Positions 1-9,340 of a DNA stretch of 53,745 nt are shown here, in pieces. The position numbers and the translations under genes are program-made. This DNA comes from Burkholderia sp. Bp9143. Its GTDB lineage: Bacteria > Pseudomonadota > Gammaproteobacteria > Burkholderiales > Burkholderiaceae. A model generated the notes under the pieces. It was not told the origin of the DNA. It searched no databases and saw nothing but the letters and a program-made list of their open reading frames with translations. Each line of letters starts with the position of its first letter. Positions within the stretch are counted from its first letter, which is position 1. The DNA is taken from NCBI RefSeq assembly GCF_003853645.1, contig NZ_QTPO01000058.1:1-53745 (forward strand), read 5' to 3'.

Positions 1-470
1 CCCTGCAATTCTCACAACCTCATTTGGCGTTCGGAACCACGCCACATAAGGCGCTCACGATTGTTCATGGTCGACTACCAAGCAAGCGCTCATTGCGCTG
101 GCACGGCGACGCTGCGACGTCCTGTTCGCCATGCCGCGCGACGGCACCATTTACCAACCCAAGTCAGCCCCTTCTATGAGCGAGCCGCTGTCAAGATCGC
201 ATTTGCCAGCATATTCACGTGTCTGCGTGCGTCTGGTCTGAAGTCGCCGTTGCGCTCGTGAGACGAACCAGCATCTCACCACCTTCTATCCGCTGGTGTG
301 TCGCCAGCCTTATCCTGTATGCGCGTTACGCCGGAATCTTTTCCGGGAGCATGCCCCATCTAAAACATCGGTTACGTCATTAACCCAGGGGCTGAACGGG
401 CATGTTCCCTTCAAACCGTCATACGTCCGTTTCGCGGGGGCGTGATTGCCTTCTTGCGATATCTCGTTGG
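1..470. other. Non-coding flank left of the IS110 gene
   Basis: I see no convincing gene here. A 66-codon open frame at 61-261 has no recognisable motif. Two oppositely oriented near-copies of GGGARCATGCCC occur at 345-356 and 398-409 (11 of 12 positions pair). They may belong to the insertion-sequence end or be an unrelated operator. Confidence 0.4.
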
Positions 471-1625
471 TCACACTGGCTTCAGTTGCGCGCCTTCAGG
501 GATTGACCCGTCCTTCAGGTAGCGCCACAGCGCAATCGCAAGACGTCGCGCCACCGCGACGATCGCAATGCGCCGAGCGCGCCGGTTCGGTCCCGTGCCC
601 TGGGTGCGTTGGTTGAACCACTGCGTCAGCGCGCTGCCGGGCTGGTAACGCAGCCAGGTCCACGCCATCTCGACCAATAACGCGCGCACCCGCCGGTTGC
701 CCTGTTTGCTGATGCCTTGATCGACCTGGCTTTCACCACTGTCGTAGGGCTGCGGCACCAGCCCGACGCACGCGCCGACTTCACGGCGGTTGTTGAAGTC
801 CCGCCAGAACAGCTCGAGGGCGAGGCGTGACGCGCCTATTTCGCCAATCCCCTGCAGACGCGCCAGCGCATCGCAACGCTGGCGCGCGAGTGCTGGTACG
901 TTCGTCTGTCGTGTCTTCTCCAGCGCCGCAAGTTGCTGTTCGACAAGTGCCAGCCGTTCGCACTCGCGCAGCAGCCGCTTCCGCAATTCCGGCGGCAGCG
1001 GCGCGCCGTCGTGGCAGCGCACCTCGTCGCGCTCGAGCCGGCCGGCGAAGGCCCGATGATCGACCGCATCCCAGCAGCCGAGCGTGGCCAGCAGCTTGCG
1101 CATCCGGTCGCGGTGCTGCAAGACTTCCTTCTGCAATTGCCCGCGCTCGCGCATCAATTGGCGCGATGCCTCATCCTGCGGCGACGGCACGCGCACCACG
1201 TGCATGCGGTCGCGCTCGCCGCGCAGCCACGCACGCAGGTTGAAGACGAGCTTGATGACATCGAGCCGGTCGGTCTCGGCGCGTCGCTGATGGCGTTCGA
1301 CCGGAATGCTGGCCGGATCGACAACGTAGCAGTCGATGTGTCGGGAATGCAGCGCGCGACAGATCCAGAACGCGTCTTGCCCAGCCTCATAGCTCATGGC
1401 GATCCGTACGTCTGCCGGCAACGACCACTTCTCTTTGTGCGCGTCGATCAGGTCCAGCACTGCCTGCAGACGCGTCGCGGCCTGCGGCTGTGCGACCGTG
1501 TGCACGGACGGCTTCTCGCGCCGACCGTCGTGAAGCGCGACTTTCCATTTGGCCGCTGCCAGTTCCAGCGACACTGCCAGCACCAGTTCGTCACCACTAC
1601 CCGTGTACACCTGATCGGTACGCAT
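471..1625 (-). CDS. IS110-family transposase
   Basis: The 384-residue protein has the two-part layout of IS110/IS1111 transposases. An N-terminal RuvC-like DEDD domain (about residues 10-180, with the acidic motif TDRLDVIKL near 120) is followed by a coiled stretch (150-250). The C-terminal Transposase_20 region has LARLQGIGEIGASRLALEL near 255-275 and a serine-containing GESQVDQGISKQGNRRVRALL segment near 295-315. This enzyme family carries out insertion-sequence excision and integration without DDE chemistry, guided by a bridge RNA from the element's non-coding end. The start is supported by AGAGGAG just upstream. The gene looks intact. It lies immediately downstream of the RND gene on the same strand, so it probably landed in that gene's 3' flank. 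Element ends were not delimited. Confidence 0.9.
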   Translation of the reverse strand: MRTDQVYTGSGDELVLAVSLELAAAKWKVALHDGRREKPSVHTVAQPQAATRLQAVLDLIDAHKEKWSLPADVRIAMSYEAGQDAFWICRALHSRHIDCYVVDPASIPVERHQRRAETDRLDVIKLVFNLRAWLRGERDRMHVVRVPSPQDEASRQLMRERGQLQKEVLQHRDRMRKLLATLGCWDAVDHRAFAGRLERDEVRCHDGAPLPPELRKRLLRECERLALVEQQLAALEKTRQTNVPALARQRCDALARLQGIGEIGASRLALELFWRDFNNRREVGACVGLVPQPYDSGESQVDQGISKQGNRRVRALLVEMAWTWLRYQPGSALTQWFNQRTQGTGPNRRARRIAIVAVARRLAIALWRYLKDGSIPEGAQLKPV

Positions 1626-1730
1626 GATGTTCTCCTCTGAGCAAACCCCAGCACGCCAATTTTAGGCGTCAGCTTGTCGAGGCCTTCGCTTCATAGGATC
1701 TAACGCTTGACGAAGGACATAGCCCCCCCC

Positions 1731-4166
1731 TTACAAACTAACTGCTCCAGACAATTTTCGATGGCCAACATTCCTTAGCAGGAAGTATGACAGCGCTGGA
1801 ATGAGTACAAGTGCGCTTACCATGTTCCAGAGGAACATAAATGTAAGCAAGATGCCCATGTCCGCCTGAAACTTAATTGGAGACCAAGCCCAAGTCACCA
1901 CGCCTGCAGCAAGCGTCACACCCACTAGACCCACAACCTTTCCAGTAAATCCGACGGCGACTTTGTATGCTTGTTTCAAGGTAGCGCCACGCCGTTGATA
2001 CGCAAGCTGGACACTGAGGAGATAGAGAGCGTAATCGACACCGATACCCACCCCAAGCGCCACGACCGGCAGAGTTGCGACTTTTACACCAACTCCAAGG
2101 CCAGCCATAACGGCTTCCGCGAGAAGAGAAGTCAAAGCCAACGGGAGTACCGCCACAACTATCGCACGCCAACTCCGGAATGTAATCGCACAAAGCAAGA
2201 TCACCGCACCATATACATAAAGCAACATTGTACGGTTGGCCTGCTTAACAACAATGTTCGTCGCAGCCGCCACCCCCGCACTCCCTGCCGCGAGCATAAA
2301 CTTGCGGTCCGCCGTATCGTGCTTTGCGGCGAAAGCACCGGCAGCGTTAGTAACTCGATTCAGCGTCTCCGCTCTATGATCCGACAAGTAAGCAATTACA
2401 GGAATCAACGAGCAATCCTCGTTTAGATACTCGGAATTCCATCCCAACGCACTGTTGATCTGTGGATCAATAAGTCCCTGACTCTCGCTAATCGTCATCC
2501 ATTTCGGGTTTCCTTCGAACGATCCCATCGTATAAGAACGCACCGTGTCGGCGAGCGACACCGTCCGTTGAACGCCAGGCACCTGAGCGAGAGTCCACGC
2601 CAATCGATCGGTCTCGATAAGATTCTCGTAAGAGCTACATTTGTTCGACGACGTCTTCACCATAACTGCAAACTCGTCGCTCGATACGCCATAGTGGCCG
2701 GTGAGGAATGCATTATCCAAATTATAGCGAGAATTCGGTCGCAGCTCCGGAGCGCCAGGGTCAAGGTCGCCCACCTTCAGACCTAGGCTACCGGCATAGC
2801 CAACGACTGCGAGAACTATTGCTACGACAACTGCCCCAATCGCCCACGGCTTTTCGGTAAATCGATCGAGAAAGTTCCAAATATGTCCAGCTCCCTTACC
2901 GCCTGCCTCCTTCATGTCCTGCCGAAGCGAACGCTTCGCCGCCGACTTGCTGACACCTACATATGAAAGCAACACAGGCAGCAAAATGAGGTTCGTGAAG
3001 ATCAGAATTCCAACGCCGAGACTAGCCGTAATTGCAAGCTCTCGAATAATTGGAATATCTATAATAGTTAGGACAGCAAATCCTACTGCGTCAGCAATCA
3101 AGGCGGTCATACCGGCGAGGAATAGGCGACGATAGGTATAGCGAGCTGCCACCCACCGATGAGTTCCGCGCCCCACATCCAGCATAATGCCATTCATCTT
3201 CTGTGCACCATGGGATACGCCAATGGCAAACACCAGAAACGGCACCAGGATAGAAAACGGATCGATACTGATTTCCAGAATAGCAACTATGCCAAGTTGC
3301 CATACGACGGCGATAAGTGAGCACACGACCACAAGAATCGTGCTGCGTGCACAACGCGTGAACAGATAAATAATGATACTTGCGATAGCAGCAGCAGCAA
3401 GAAAAAAGTACATGACCTTCGCTAGACCGCCGATCAGATCGCCCACCAATTTGGCAAATCCGACGATATGAATTCGAACAACAGATTTTCCGTCAGCCCC
3501 AGTCTTGCTGTATTTTGCTCGAATATTCTCCAGTGCGGAAGATAACGCTTGATAGTCGACCGGTTTTCCTTGAGAATCTGCCGCCAAAAGTGGAACAACA
3601 ATCATGCTCGATTTATAGTCGTTGGCCACCAGGCTACCCACCAATCCGGCCCGTGCGATGTTGATACGCAACTGGTCGATCGACGCCGCTGATCCATTGA
3701 ACTTGTCGGGCAGAACAGGGCCGCCAGCAAAACCCTCTTCGGTTACCTCTGTCCAGCGTACGACCGGGCTGAAAATCGACTTCATCCAGGTGCGATTCAC
3801 CCCAGGCAGTAAAAAAACCTCATCGTTAATTTTGCCCAAAGCGTCAAGATATGCGGGGTCAAAGATGTCGCCCCGCGGGTTCTCCACTGCGATCCGCACG
3901 GTGTCGCCCAACCCCCGCAACTCGCGTCGGTTTTCCAAGAAATTCTTGATATAGGATTGACCACGCGGCAGCATCGAATCGTAACTGGCGCTAACGACCA
4001 GTTTCGGCAATTGCATCGCGAACAATACCGTGAGAAATATACAGCCAGTTATCACCCACAGTCGATTGTTGAAAATCAACCTTTCCAGAATATTTCCGGA
4101 TTTCTGGTCGAATTCCTTAGGATCGGAAATCACATCCATAATTTCCGATTGTTCCATCGCCATCAT
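1731..4166 (-). CDS. RND/MMPL-family exporter
   Basis: This 811-residue inner-membrane protein has the duplicated RND architecture: one transmembrane helix near residues 33-50, a large periplasmic domain, five helices around 255-420, another helix near 445, a second periplasmic domain, and a final helix bundle around 650-800. The second bundle contains PVVALGVGIGVDYALYLLS, typical of the MMPL/HpnN-like branch (PF03176) rather than of drug pumps such as AcrB. Members are proton-driven and move hydrophobic lipids or sterol-like molecules. AAGGAGG seven bases upstream fixes the start. The gene lies just 3' of the YCF48-type gene on the same strand, a pairing known from clusters that usually also encode DUF1302 and DUF1329 outer-membrane proteins; those are absent here. 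The substrate is unknown. Confidence 0.85.
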   Translation of the reverse strand: MMAMEQSEIMDVISDPKEFDQKSGNILERLIFNNRLWVITGCIFLTVLFAMQLPKLVVSASYDSMLPRGQSYIKNFLENRRELRGLGDTVRIAVENPRGDIFDPAYLDALGKINDEVFLLPGVNRTWMKSIFSPVVRWTEVTEEGFAGGPVLPDKFNGSAASIDQLRINIARAGLVGSLVANDYKSSMIVVPLLAADSQGKPVDYQALSSALENIRAKYSKTGADGKSVVRIHIVGFAKLVGDLIGGLAKVMYFFLAAAAIASIIIYLFTRCARSTILVVVCSLIAVVWQLGIVAILEISIDPFSILVPFLVFAIGVSHGAQKMNGIMLDVGRGTHRWVAARYTYRRLFLAGMTALIADAVGFAVLTIIDIPIIRELAITASLGVGILIFTNLILLPVLLSYVGVSKSAAKRSLRQDMKEAGGKGAGHIWNFLDRFTEKPWAIGAVVVAIVLAVVGYAGSLGLKVGDLDPGAPELRPNSRYNLDNAFLTGHYGVSSDEFAVMVKTSSNKCSSYENLIETDRLAWTLAQVPGVQRTVSLADTVRSYTMGSFEGNPKWMTISESQGLIDPQINSALGWNSEYLNEDCSLIPVIAYLSDHRAETLNRVTNAAGAFAAKHDTADRKFMLAAGSAGVAAATNIVVKQANRTMLLYVYGAVILLCAITFRSWRAIVVAVLPLALTSLLAEAVMAGLGVGVKVATLPVVALGVGIGVDYALYLLSVQLAYQRRGATLKQAYKVAVGFTGKVVGLVGVTLAAGVVTWAWSPIKFQADMGILLTFMFLWNMVSALVLIPALSYFLLRNVGHRKLSGAVSL

Positions 4167-4191
4167 GGTAAAACCTCCTTGCCGGATTCAT

Positions 4192-5331
4192 TCAATTCTG
4201 TGCCGCGGGCTTGCGACCAAGAGGCTGCGGCAAGCGTTCCACCCGTATTCCCTCAGAACCCACCAGCGCAACCTTGCCGTCGGGATCCTCGCTTACTCCA
4301 AAGTAGGACATTGGTCGCGACAGCACGACGGAGTGAAAGCTCTTCCCTCCATCACGGCTTATCAGAGCAATCCCCGCCTGATTGACTAGAAGCACGCCAC
4401 CATTTCCAAGCGAAATTCCGCCGGTGATACCTGCCTCACTCGGTAGTCCAATTTTCTCCCAAGTCTTGCCATTGTCTGCACTGCGAAACAAACTTCCCCT
4501 CATGCCGTACACGAAGCTGTTGTCGCCTGATCTTAGCGAGCCAAATAGCGTTCCCTTGTATGTGGTTGGCTTCGGCTCAAAAATCTGATGCGCCTGATTG
4601 AGCACCCAGACCATCCCTTGCTCGCCCGTCAGCACGATGTGTCCGCTTTCTCCGCGCACCGAGTAGAAATGGAACTCGCGCGGGTTATTCGTCCGCTCCA
4701 TCCAAGGCGTCCAAGTCTCTCCACCATCTTCGGTGCGAAATATGCGATTGAAAGCGCCAACTACATAACCGGTAGTGCTGCTCTCGAAATACACGTCGAG
4801 CATCGCCTGCGTACTTCCGTCCGTTGACAGCGCCTTGGCCTGTTCGTAAGCGCGCTCAACTTCCGCAGAAGGCCTTGAGGAGGCAATTGCTTGGTAATAG
4901 CTGACCGCGAGCGCCGAGAGCCGCCTGCCATCCATCTGCCTAACCCATGTCGCTCCACCATCACTAGTATGAATAATGACGCCACCGTGCCCCACGGCCC
5001 ATCCCTGCTTCGGCGTTGGAAATGAAACAGCAACCAGATCCTCACTGACCGGCACGCTTGCTTGCCTCCAGGTCCTTCCATCGTCGTCGGACAGCACAAC
5101 GTTTCCACGGAGCCCAACCGCAACGATGCGTTGCCCTGCGCGCGCCACACCCAGGAGCGGCGAATGTGCAGATAGTGTGCTTGGCAATGCCGGAGTCTCG
5201 ACTGGCGACTGAAACGCGTGTGCCGGCGGCGTCGCTAGAATGAGTGACAGCAGCACTCCGAAATAAATACGCCTCACAACATGACCAGATCCGTATCGAG
5301 AAAATTCACGCACGCCTTTTAAGATTGACAC
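4192..5331 (-). CDS. Secreted YCF48/BNR-repeat beta-propeller protein
   Basis: The protein (about 379 residues) has a signal peptide (VVRRIYFGVLLSLILATPPAHA) followed by repeated Asp-box motifs: SDDDGRTW, TSDGGATW, TEDGGETW, SADNGKTW and SRDGGKSF. These mark successive blades of a sialidase-like or YCF48/HCF136-type propeller. The open frame extends upstream to 5688, but the GTG at 5331 is the likely start because it follows AGGAGGAGG (5346-5338) and places the signal peptide correctly. It probably acts in the periplasm as a scaffold or accessory for the adjacent RND exporter, whose start lies 25 bases downstream. That partnership is inferred from gene order. No catalytic residues were recognised. 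Confidence 0.8.
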   Translation of the reverse strand: MSILKGVREFSRYGSGHVVRRIYFGVLLSLILATPPAHAFQSPVETPALPSTLSAHSPLLGVARAGQRIVAVGLRGNVVLSDDDGRTWRQASVPVSEDLVAVSFPTPKQGWAVGHGGVIIHTSDGGATWVRQMDGRRLSALAVSYYQAIASSRPSAEVERAYEQAKALSTDGSTQAMLDVYFESSTTGYVVGAFNRIFRTEDGGETWTPWMERTNNPREFHFYSVRGESGHIVLTGEQGMVWVLNQAHQIFEPKPTTYKGTLFGSLRSGDNSFVYGMRGSLFRSADNGKTWEKIGLPSEAGITGGISLGNGGVLLVNQAGIALISRDGGKSFHSVVLSRPMSYFGVSEDPDGKVALVGSEGIRVERLPQPLGRKPAAQN

Positions 5332-5346
5332 GGCACGCCTCCTCCT

Positions 5347-6327
5347 TGGTTCTATATGCACTTTCGAGAGGGTCTTATTGGAAGTAACGATGTCGAATAC
5401 CGTATCGATGCGCGTACTTTCGTTGACCCAAAATGCGGATGTTGCGTTTAACTCAGGTCTCCGCACCGTCTCGCGTCTCCAGACTGTATGCTGGCATATG
5501 ATACTCATGTAGTCAATGTCCGTTTCGCGTCCTAAACGCCCCAATAGCGAGCGAGCGATAGTCAACCAAAGGGACCGTACCGGCGCTTTGGCGCCAGATC
5601 CTTCTCGAGAATTTTTTGCAGGCAGCCGTATTTGTTCATAACAACCACAGCGCTTCGATGGCCCCGCAGAGAGAGGAATGGCATGCATTCATACCATTCT
5701 CGCGTCTCGCCCGGTGCCTTCTCGTAAGAGAAGGCACGGGACAAGGCGCTCGCCAGGTGCGAACGTGCAATATTGGAGGGTGTTGTTCAGTGCGATGCGG
5801 CGATGACTCTAGCGAGATTGTCGAGGTACGTCCGACAGCACTGACGAACCTCACCAGTCAGCGAACTCGCTCCTATCGAGAAGTGTCTCAGCTTTACGGT
5901 CGCCGACCTTCGCCCCGCGACGACGCAGATGCAAGGAAGCGCCAGATTCAGCATACCCGGCCCTAAGCTTTTGGACGGCCTCGATTGTGCGGGCGGCGGG
6001 AAGCTGCAGGGCCAACCTATAACCCAAGATTGACTTGCCCCCCCTTTCCCTTAGAGGACATTTGCGCTGACACCGGGGGAGTGCGCCGCGACGCGAAAGC
6101 CGAGCGCTAACGGCTGGCTTGACACTTTCGCGCCACCTCAATCGCTTTCGGTCGAGGCGCAATTATGTTCCGAGTGTGTAATTTTCCAGCAGCAAATTTT
6201 CCGGTAAGACGACTAGTGAGCTACCGTCGAATGCACGATCGACAAAATCTCTGACAATCAGGAAGATTCCCGCTCAAGCAAGCCCTCCGGGATTTTGCCT
6301 GATCGGTACCACCACCGTGTGGCCCTA
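5347..6327. other. Intergenic, no convincing gene; hairpin at 5715-5736
   Basis: About 1 kb separates the propeller gene from the E2 gene. Short open frames on both strands have no recognisable domains. The one clear structure is a perfect 9-bp inverted repeat, TGCCTTCTC / GAGAAGGCA, capped by GTAA (5715-5736). It is not followed by a T-run. The promoter of the YCF48-RND pair must lie towards 5350-5600, but I could not assign -35/-10 boxes with confidence. Confidence 0.4.
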
Positions 6328-7092
6328 TCACTGCAACGCTCGCCAATCGGCAAGAACCTGCCCGAGATCCGCAGTGAATCGTGCAGCGTCGGCGCCATTG
6401 ATCACCCGATGGTCGTAGCTCAACGACACCGGCAATACCAAACGCCACTGCACGGTGCCCCCCTCCCCCCTGAAAGGCTTCCATTGCGCGCGGGTCACCC
6501 CGAGAATTGCCAATTCCGGCGCGTTGATGATTGGCGTAAACGATGTGCCGCCGATATGGCCGAGCGACGAAATTGTCATGCATCCGCCAACCATATCGTT
6601 CATGGGTAACCCACGACCACGCGCCTTTTGGGCTAGCGCCTCGATCTCCTGCGCAAGTTCCACAAGATTTTTCTTGTTGCAGTCGCGAACCACTGCGACG
6701 ACCAAGCCATTTGGCGTGTCTACAGCCACCCCAACGTGAAAATACTTTTTGTAGATAAGATTCTCGCTACTCGCGTCCAGCGAAGCGTTGAACCGCGGGT
6801 AGCGAGCGAGTAATCCAGCCAGCGCCTTCATCAGAAAAGGCAGCAGCGTGAGCTTTTGACCTGCCTGTTCGGACAATTGCCGACGCGCGGCATCGACGTC
6901 GGTAATGTCAATTTCGTCCTGATGCGTAACGTGGGGGATAGTGCTCCAGTTACGCGAGAGATAGCCAGCGGCAAGCTTCTGGATGCGTGACAGTGGAACG
7001 GTTTCGCCGATCTCGCCAAATTCCCGAAAGTCCACCGTTGGCCACGCTGGCAACGATGGTTTGGCCGGGGGCGTGCTGCTGCGATCATCCAT
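6328..7092 (-). CDS. 2-oxo acid dehydrogenase E2, catalytic domain only
   Basis: The protein (254 residues from this start) is the acyltransferase core of a 2-oxo acid dehydrogenase E2 (PF00198). It opens almost directly with the core signature VPLSRIQKLAAGYLSRNW and IPHVTHQDEIDITD, and ends with the active-site loop YDHRVINGADAARF (catalytic His; Asn in place of the usual Asp, as I recall from some AceF-type enzymes). It transfers the acyl group from a lipoyl arm to CoA. No lipoyl domain and no peripheral-subunit-binding domain precede the core; the lipoyl domain is encoded separately just upstream. GAGG lies eight bases before this ATG. An ATG at 7128, overlapping the lipoyl gene, is an alternative start. 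Confidence 0.85.
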   Translation of the reverse strand: MDDRSSTPPAKPSLPAWPTVDFREFGEIGETVPLSRIQKLAAGYLSRNWSTIPHVTHQDEIDITDVDAARRQLSEQAGQKLTLLPFLMKALAGLLARYPRFNASLDASSENLIYKKYFHVGVAVDTPNGLVVAVVRDCNKKNLVELAQEIEALAQKARGRGLPMNDMVGGCMTISSLGHIGGTSFTPIINAPELAILGVTRAQWKPFRGEGGTVQWRLVLPVSLSYDHRVINGADAARFTADLGQVLADWRALQ

Positions 7093-7105
7093 ACAGGAGG
7101 CCTCG

Positions 7106-7336
7106 TCAGACAATTTCGCCGAGCACATCGCCGACCTTATATACCTGCCCGGTCTCCGCGATGATCTTTAGGGTACCCGTGCCCGGCGACTCGACTTCTT
7201 GCGCCGATTTATCGCTTTCTAGCACATACAGCGGTTGACCTGAGGATACGCTTGCACCGTCAGGTACGAGCCATTCTGCCAACGTACCCTCTTCCATAGA
7301 AAAACCGATCTTGGGAAAGAGAATTTCAGTAGCCAA
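7106..7336 (-). CDS. Stand-alone lipoyl-domain protein
   Basis: This 76-residue protein is a single biotinyl/lipoyl domain (PF00364). The attachment motif ESDKSAQEV places the lipoylated lysine at residue 43, and the C-terminal half ends GQVYKVGDVLGEIV. It would act as the swinging arm that carries the acyl group from E1 to E2. In classical complexes this domain is the N-terminus of E2, but here it ends 13 bases before the separately started E2 core. It sits between the E1-beta and E2 genes in one minus-strand operon. Confidence 0.88.
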   Translation of the reverse strand: MATEILFPKIGFSMEEGTLAEWLVPDGASVSSGQPLYVLESDKSAQEVESPGTGTLKIIAETGQVYKVGDVLGEIV

Positions 7337-7370
7337 AAGAGAACCCCTGTAAAAGTGATTTCAAATAGGT

Positions 7371-8354
7371 TTAGGCCAACGTTTGACGAATTGCTGCCTC
7401 GATCTGACTTTGACTTGGCACGAAGGCCGTCTCCAACGGCTTAGAGAACGGTACTGCACAAAAAGCCGAACCAAGGCGCTGGACCGGGGCGCGGAGTTGA
7501 CCGTGCAGCGACTCATGAATACGCGCGGAAACTTCCGCGCCCACCCCAAAGTTCCTGGTACCTTCATGTACGATGACCGCACGCCCCGTCTTCGATACCG
7601 AAGCGAAGATGGACTTTTCGTCCAGCGGCGAAATCGTGCGCAAGTCCAGCACCTCAACGCTAATACCTTCCGTGGCAAGCTTTTCGGCCACTGCCAGGGC
7701 GTCAAATACCTGACGGCTGTATGTGATTACCGAAACGTCACTACCTTCTCGCACGACTTTGGCCTGACCCAGCGGAATCCGAACGCCGCGCTCCGGTACC
7801 GCGCCCGGTGCGTAATACAGCGGCAGGTTTTCGATAAACAAACATGGGTCCGGATCGTCGATACACGAAAGCATGAGGCCGTAGGCATCGGCAGGAGTGG
7901 AAGGAATCACGACCTTCAGGCCGGCTGTGTGACAAAACCAAGCCTCCAGGAAGTCGGCATGTTGCCCACCTGTGCTGAACCCCGCGCCGGTCATCGTGCG
8001 AATCACCATCGGTACGTGCGTCTGACCACCCGACATGAAACGCAGCTTGGCAGCATGGTTCACGATCATATCCATCGCCACAGCCGTGAAATTCATGAGC
8101 ATGATTTCGGCCACCGGTTTCATACCGGCAATCGCCGCCCCAATGGCTGCACCGATGATGGCTTGCTCAGAAATTGGCGTGGAGCGTACACGCGCGTTGC
8201 CATACTTGGTCGACAGCCCTTTGGTGACGCCGAGCACACCGCCCTCCTGGTCGTCGGCGACGTCTTCGCCGAAGACCAGAACGCTTGCGTCGGATGCCAG
8301 CGCGTCGTCCAGCGCCATGTTCACAGCTTGAATCAGATTGATCTTGGTGCTCAT
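7371..8354 (-). CDS. 2-oxo acid dehydrogenase E1 beta subunit (AcoB/PdhB type)
   Basis: The 327-residue protein has the transketolase pyrimidine-binding domain (about 1-180, with VLVFGEDVADDQEGGVLGVT and RVRSTPISEQAIIGAAIGAA) and the transketolase C-terminal domain (about 195-315, with VEVLDLRTISPLDEKSI). It pairs with the alpha subunit to form the thiamine-diphosphate E1 heterotetramer that decarboxylates a 2-oxo acid or cleaves acetoin. Its ATG overlaps the stop of the alpha gene by four bases (ATGA), a sign of translational coupling. Whether the substrate is pyruvate, acetoin or another keto compound cannot be read from the sequence. Confidence 0.9.
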   Translation of the reverse strand: MSTKINLIQAVNMALDDALASDASVLVFGEDVADDQEGGVLGVTKGLSTKYGNARVRSTPISEQAIIGAAIGAAIAGMKPVAEIMLMNFTAVAMDMIVNHAAKLRFMSGGQTHVPMVIRTMTGAGFSTGGQHADFLEAWFCHTAGLKVVIPSTPADAYGLMLSCIDDPDPCLFIENLPLYYAPGAVPERGVRIPLGQAKVVREGSDVSVITYSRQVFDALAVAEKLATEGISVEVLDLRTISPLDEKSIFASVSKTGRAVIVHEGTRNFGVGAEVSARIHESLHGQLRAPVQRLGSAFCAVPFSKPLETAFVPSQSQIEAAIRQTLA

Positions 8355-9340
8355 GCGGTCAACTCCTCGGCATACACATCACGGCGCAGCTCGGCCACTT
8401 CCGGATATGGGCTATCCAGTGCAAATTGAAGCGCCTCATCAATCTCCTTCTCGATTGAGGCCTCCATCGCGACCAGATCAGCCTCGCTAGCGTGGCCATG
8501 GCTGATCAACTCGGCACGCAATTTGGGTACAGGATCGTTCGCCATGCGTGCTGCCTTTTCGGCCTTGTCCATGTAGTTGTCCGCATCTCCGAAGATGTGA
8601 CCAAAGAAGCGGAAGGTCATCGCCTCGATCAGTGTCGGACCTTGTGCCGCTCGAGCGCGTGCGATGGCCTCGCCCGCGGCCTGCCACATAGCTAAAGGGT
8701 CGTTACCGTCGACTTGGACGCCAGGCATGCCGTAGCCAGCCGCACGATCCGCGATGCTGCTCACGGACGTGCCCAGCTCATACTTCGTGTGCTCAGCGTA
8801 TCCATTGTTCTGGCAAATGAAGACCACTGGCAGTTTCCACAACGACGCCATATTCAGTGCTTCGTGGAAGGCACCGATATTGCTGGCACCATCGCCGAAA
8901 TAAGCGATCGAGACGGCCTGACTACCGCGCACCTGTGCCGCCAATGCCAAGCCGTTAGCAATCGGCATGCTACTGCCAACAATGCCGGTCGTGACCATAA
9001 CGCCATGCGACGGATCAGTGACATGCATCGGCCCGCCCTTGCCTTTGGACGTACCAGTTATCTTGCCGGCCAACTCGGCCCACAGCCGCTTGGGCGGCAC
9101 GCCTTTCGCCAACATGTCATGGATGCCTCGATAGATCGTGCAGATCGTGTCTTCATCCGTCAAGTGAACGGAAGTAGCAGCCGGAATGATCTCTTGACCA
9201 CGCGGCGAGTAGTACGGCATCACGAGTTGGCCTGATTTGATCACCGACCGAAAGCGCTCGTCATTTTGTTTGATCAGCGTCGCGCGGCGATATATCTCCA
9301 GCAGCGTCTCACCGCTTGGGTATGTCATAGAATCGGCCAT
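8351..9340 (-). CDS. 2-oxo acid dehydrogenase E1 alpha subunit (AcoA/PdhA type)
   Basis: The protein (about 329 residues) belongs to the E1 dehydrogenase family (PF00676). The thiamine-diphosphate motif runs from GDGASNIGAFHEALNMA to the NN of FICQNNGYAEHT, and the N-terminal part has MPYYSPRGQE. The reading frame extends to 9514, but the ATG at 9340 follows AAAGGAG by seven bases and starts MADSMTYPSGETLLEIYRRA, a normal E1-alpha N-terminus. It is the first gene of the operon E1-alpha, E1-beta, lipoyl protein, E2. No dihydrolipoamide dehydrogenase and no AcoR-type activator are next to it, so E3 must come from elsewhere. Confidence 0.9.
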   Translation of the reverse strand: MADSMTYPSGETLLEIYRRATLIKQNDERFRSVIKSGQLVMPYYSPRGQEIIPAATSVHLTDEDTICTIYRGIHDMLAKGVPPKRLWAELAGKITGTSKGKGGPMHVTDPSHGVMVTTGIVGSSMPIANGLALAAQVRGSQAVSIAYFGDGASNIGAFHEALNMASLWKLPVVFICQNNGYAEHTKYELGTSVSSIADRAAGYGMPGVQVDGNDPLAMWQAAGEAIARARAAQGPTLIEAMTFRFFGHIFGDADNYMDKAEKAARMANDPVPKLRAELISHGHASEADLVAMEASIEKEIDEALQFALDSPYPEVAELRRDVYAEELTA

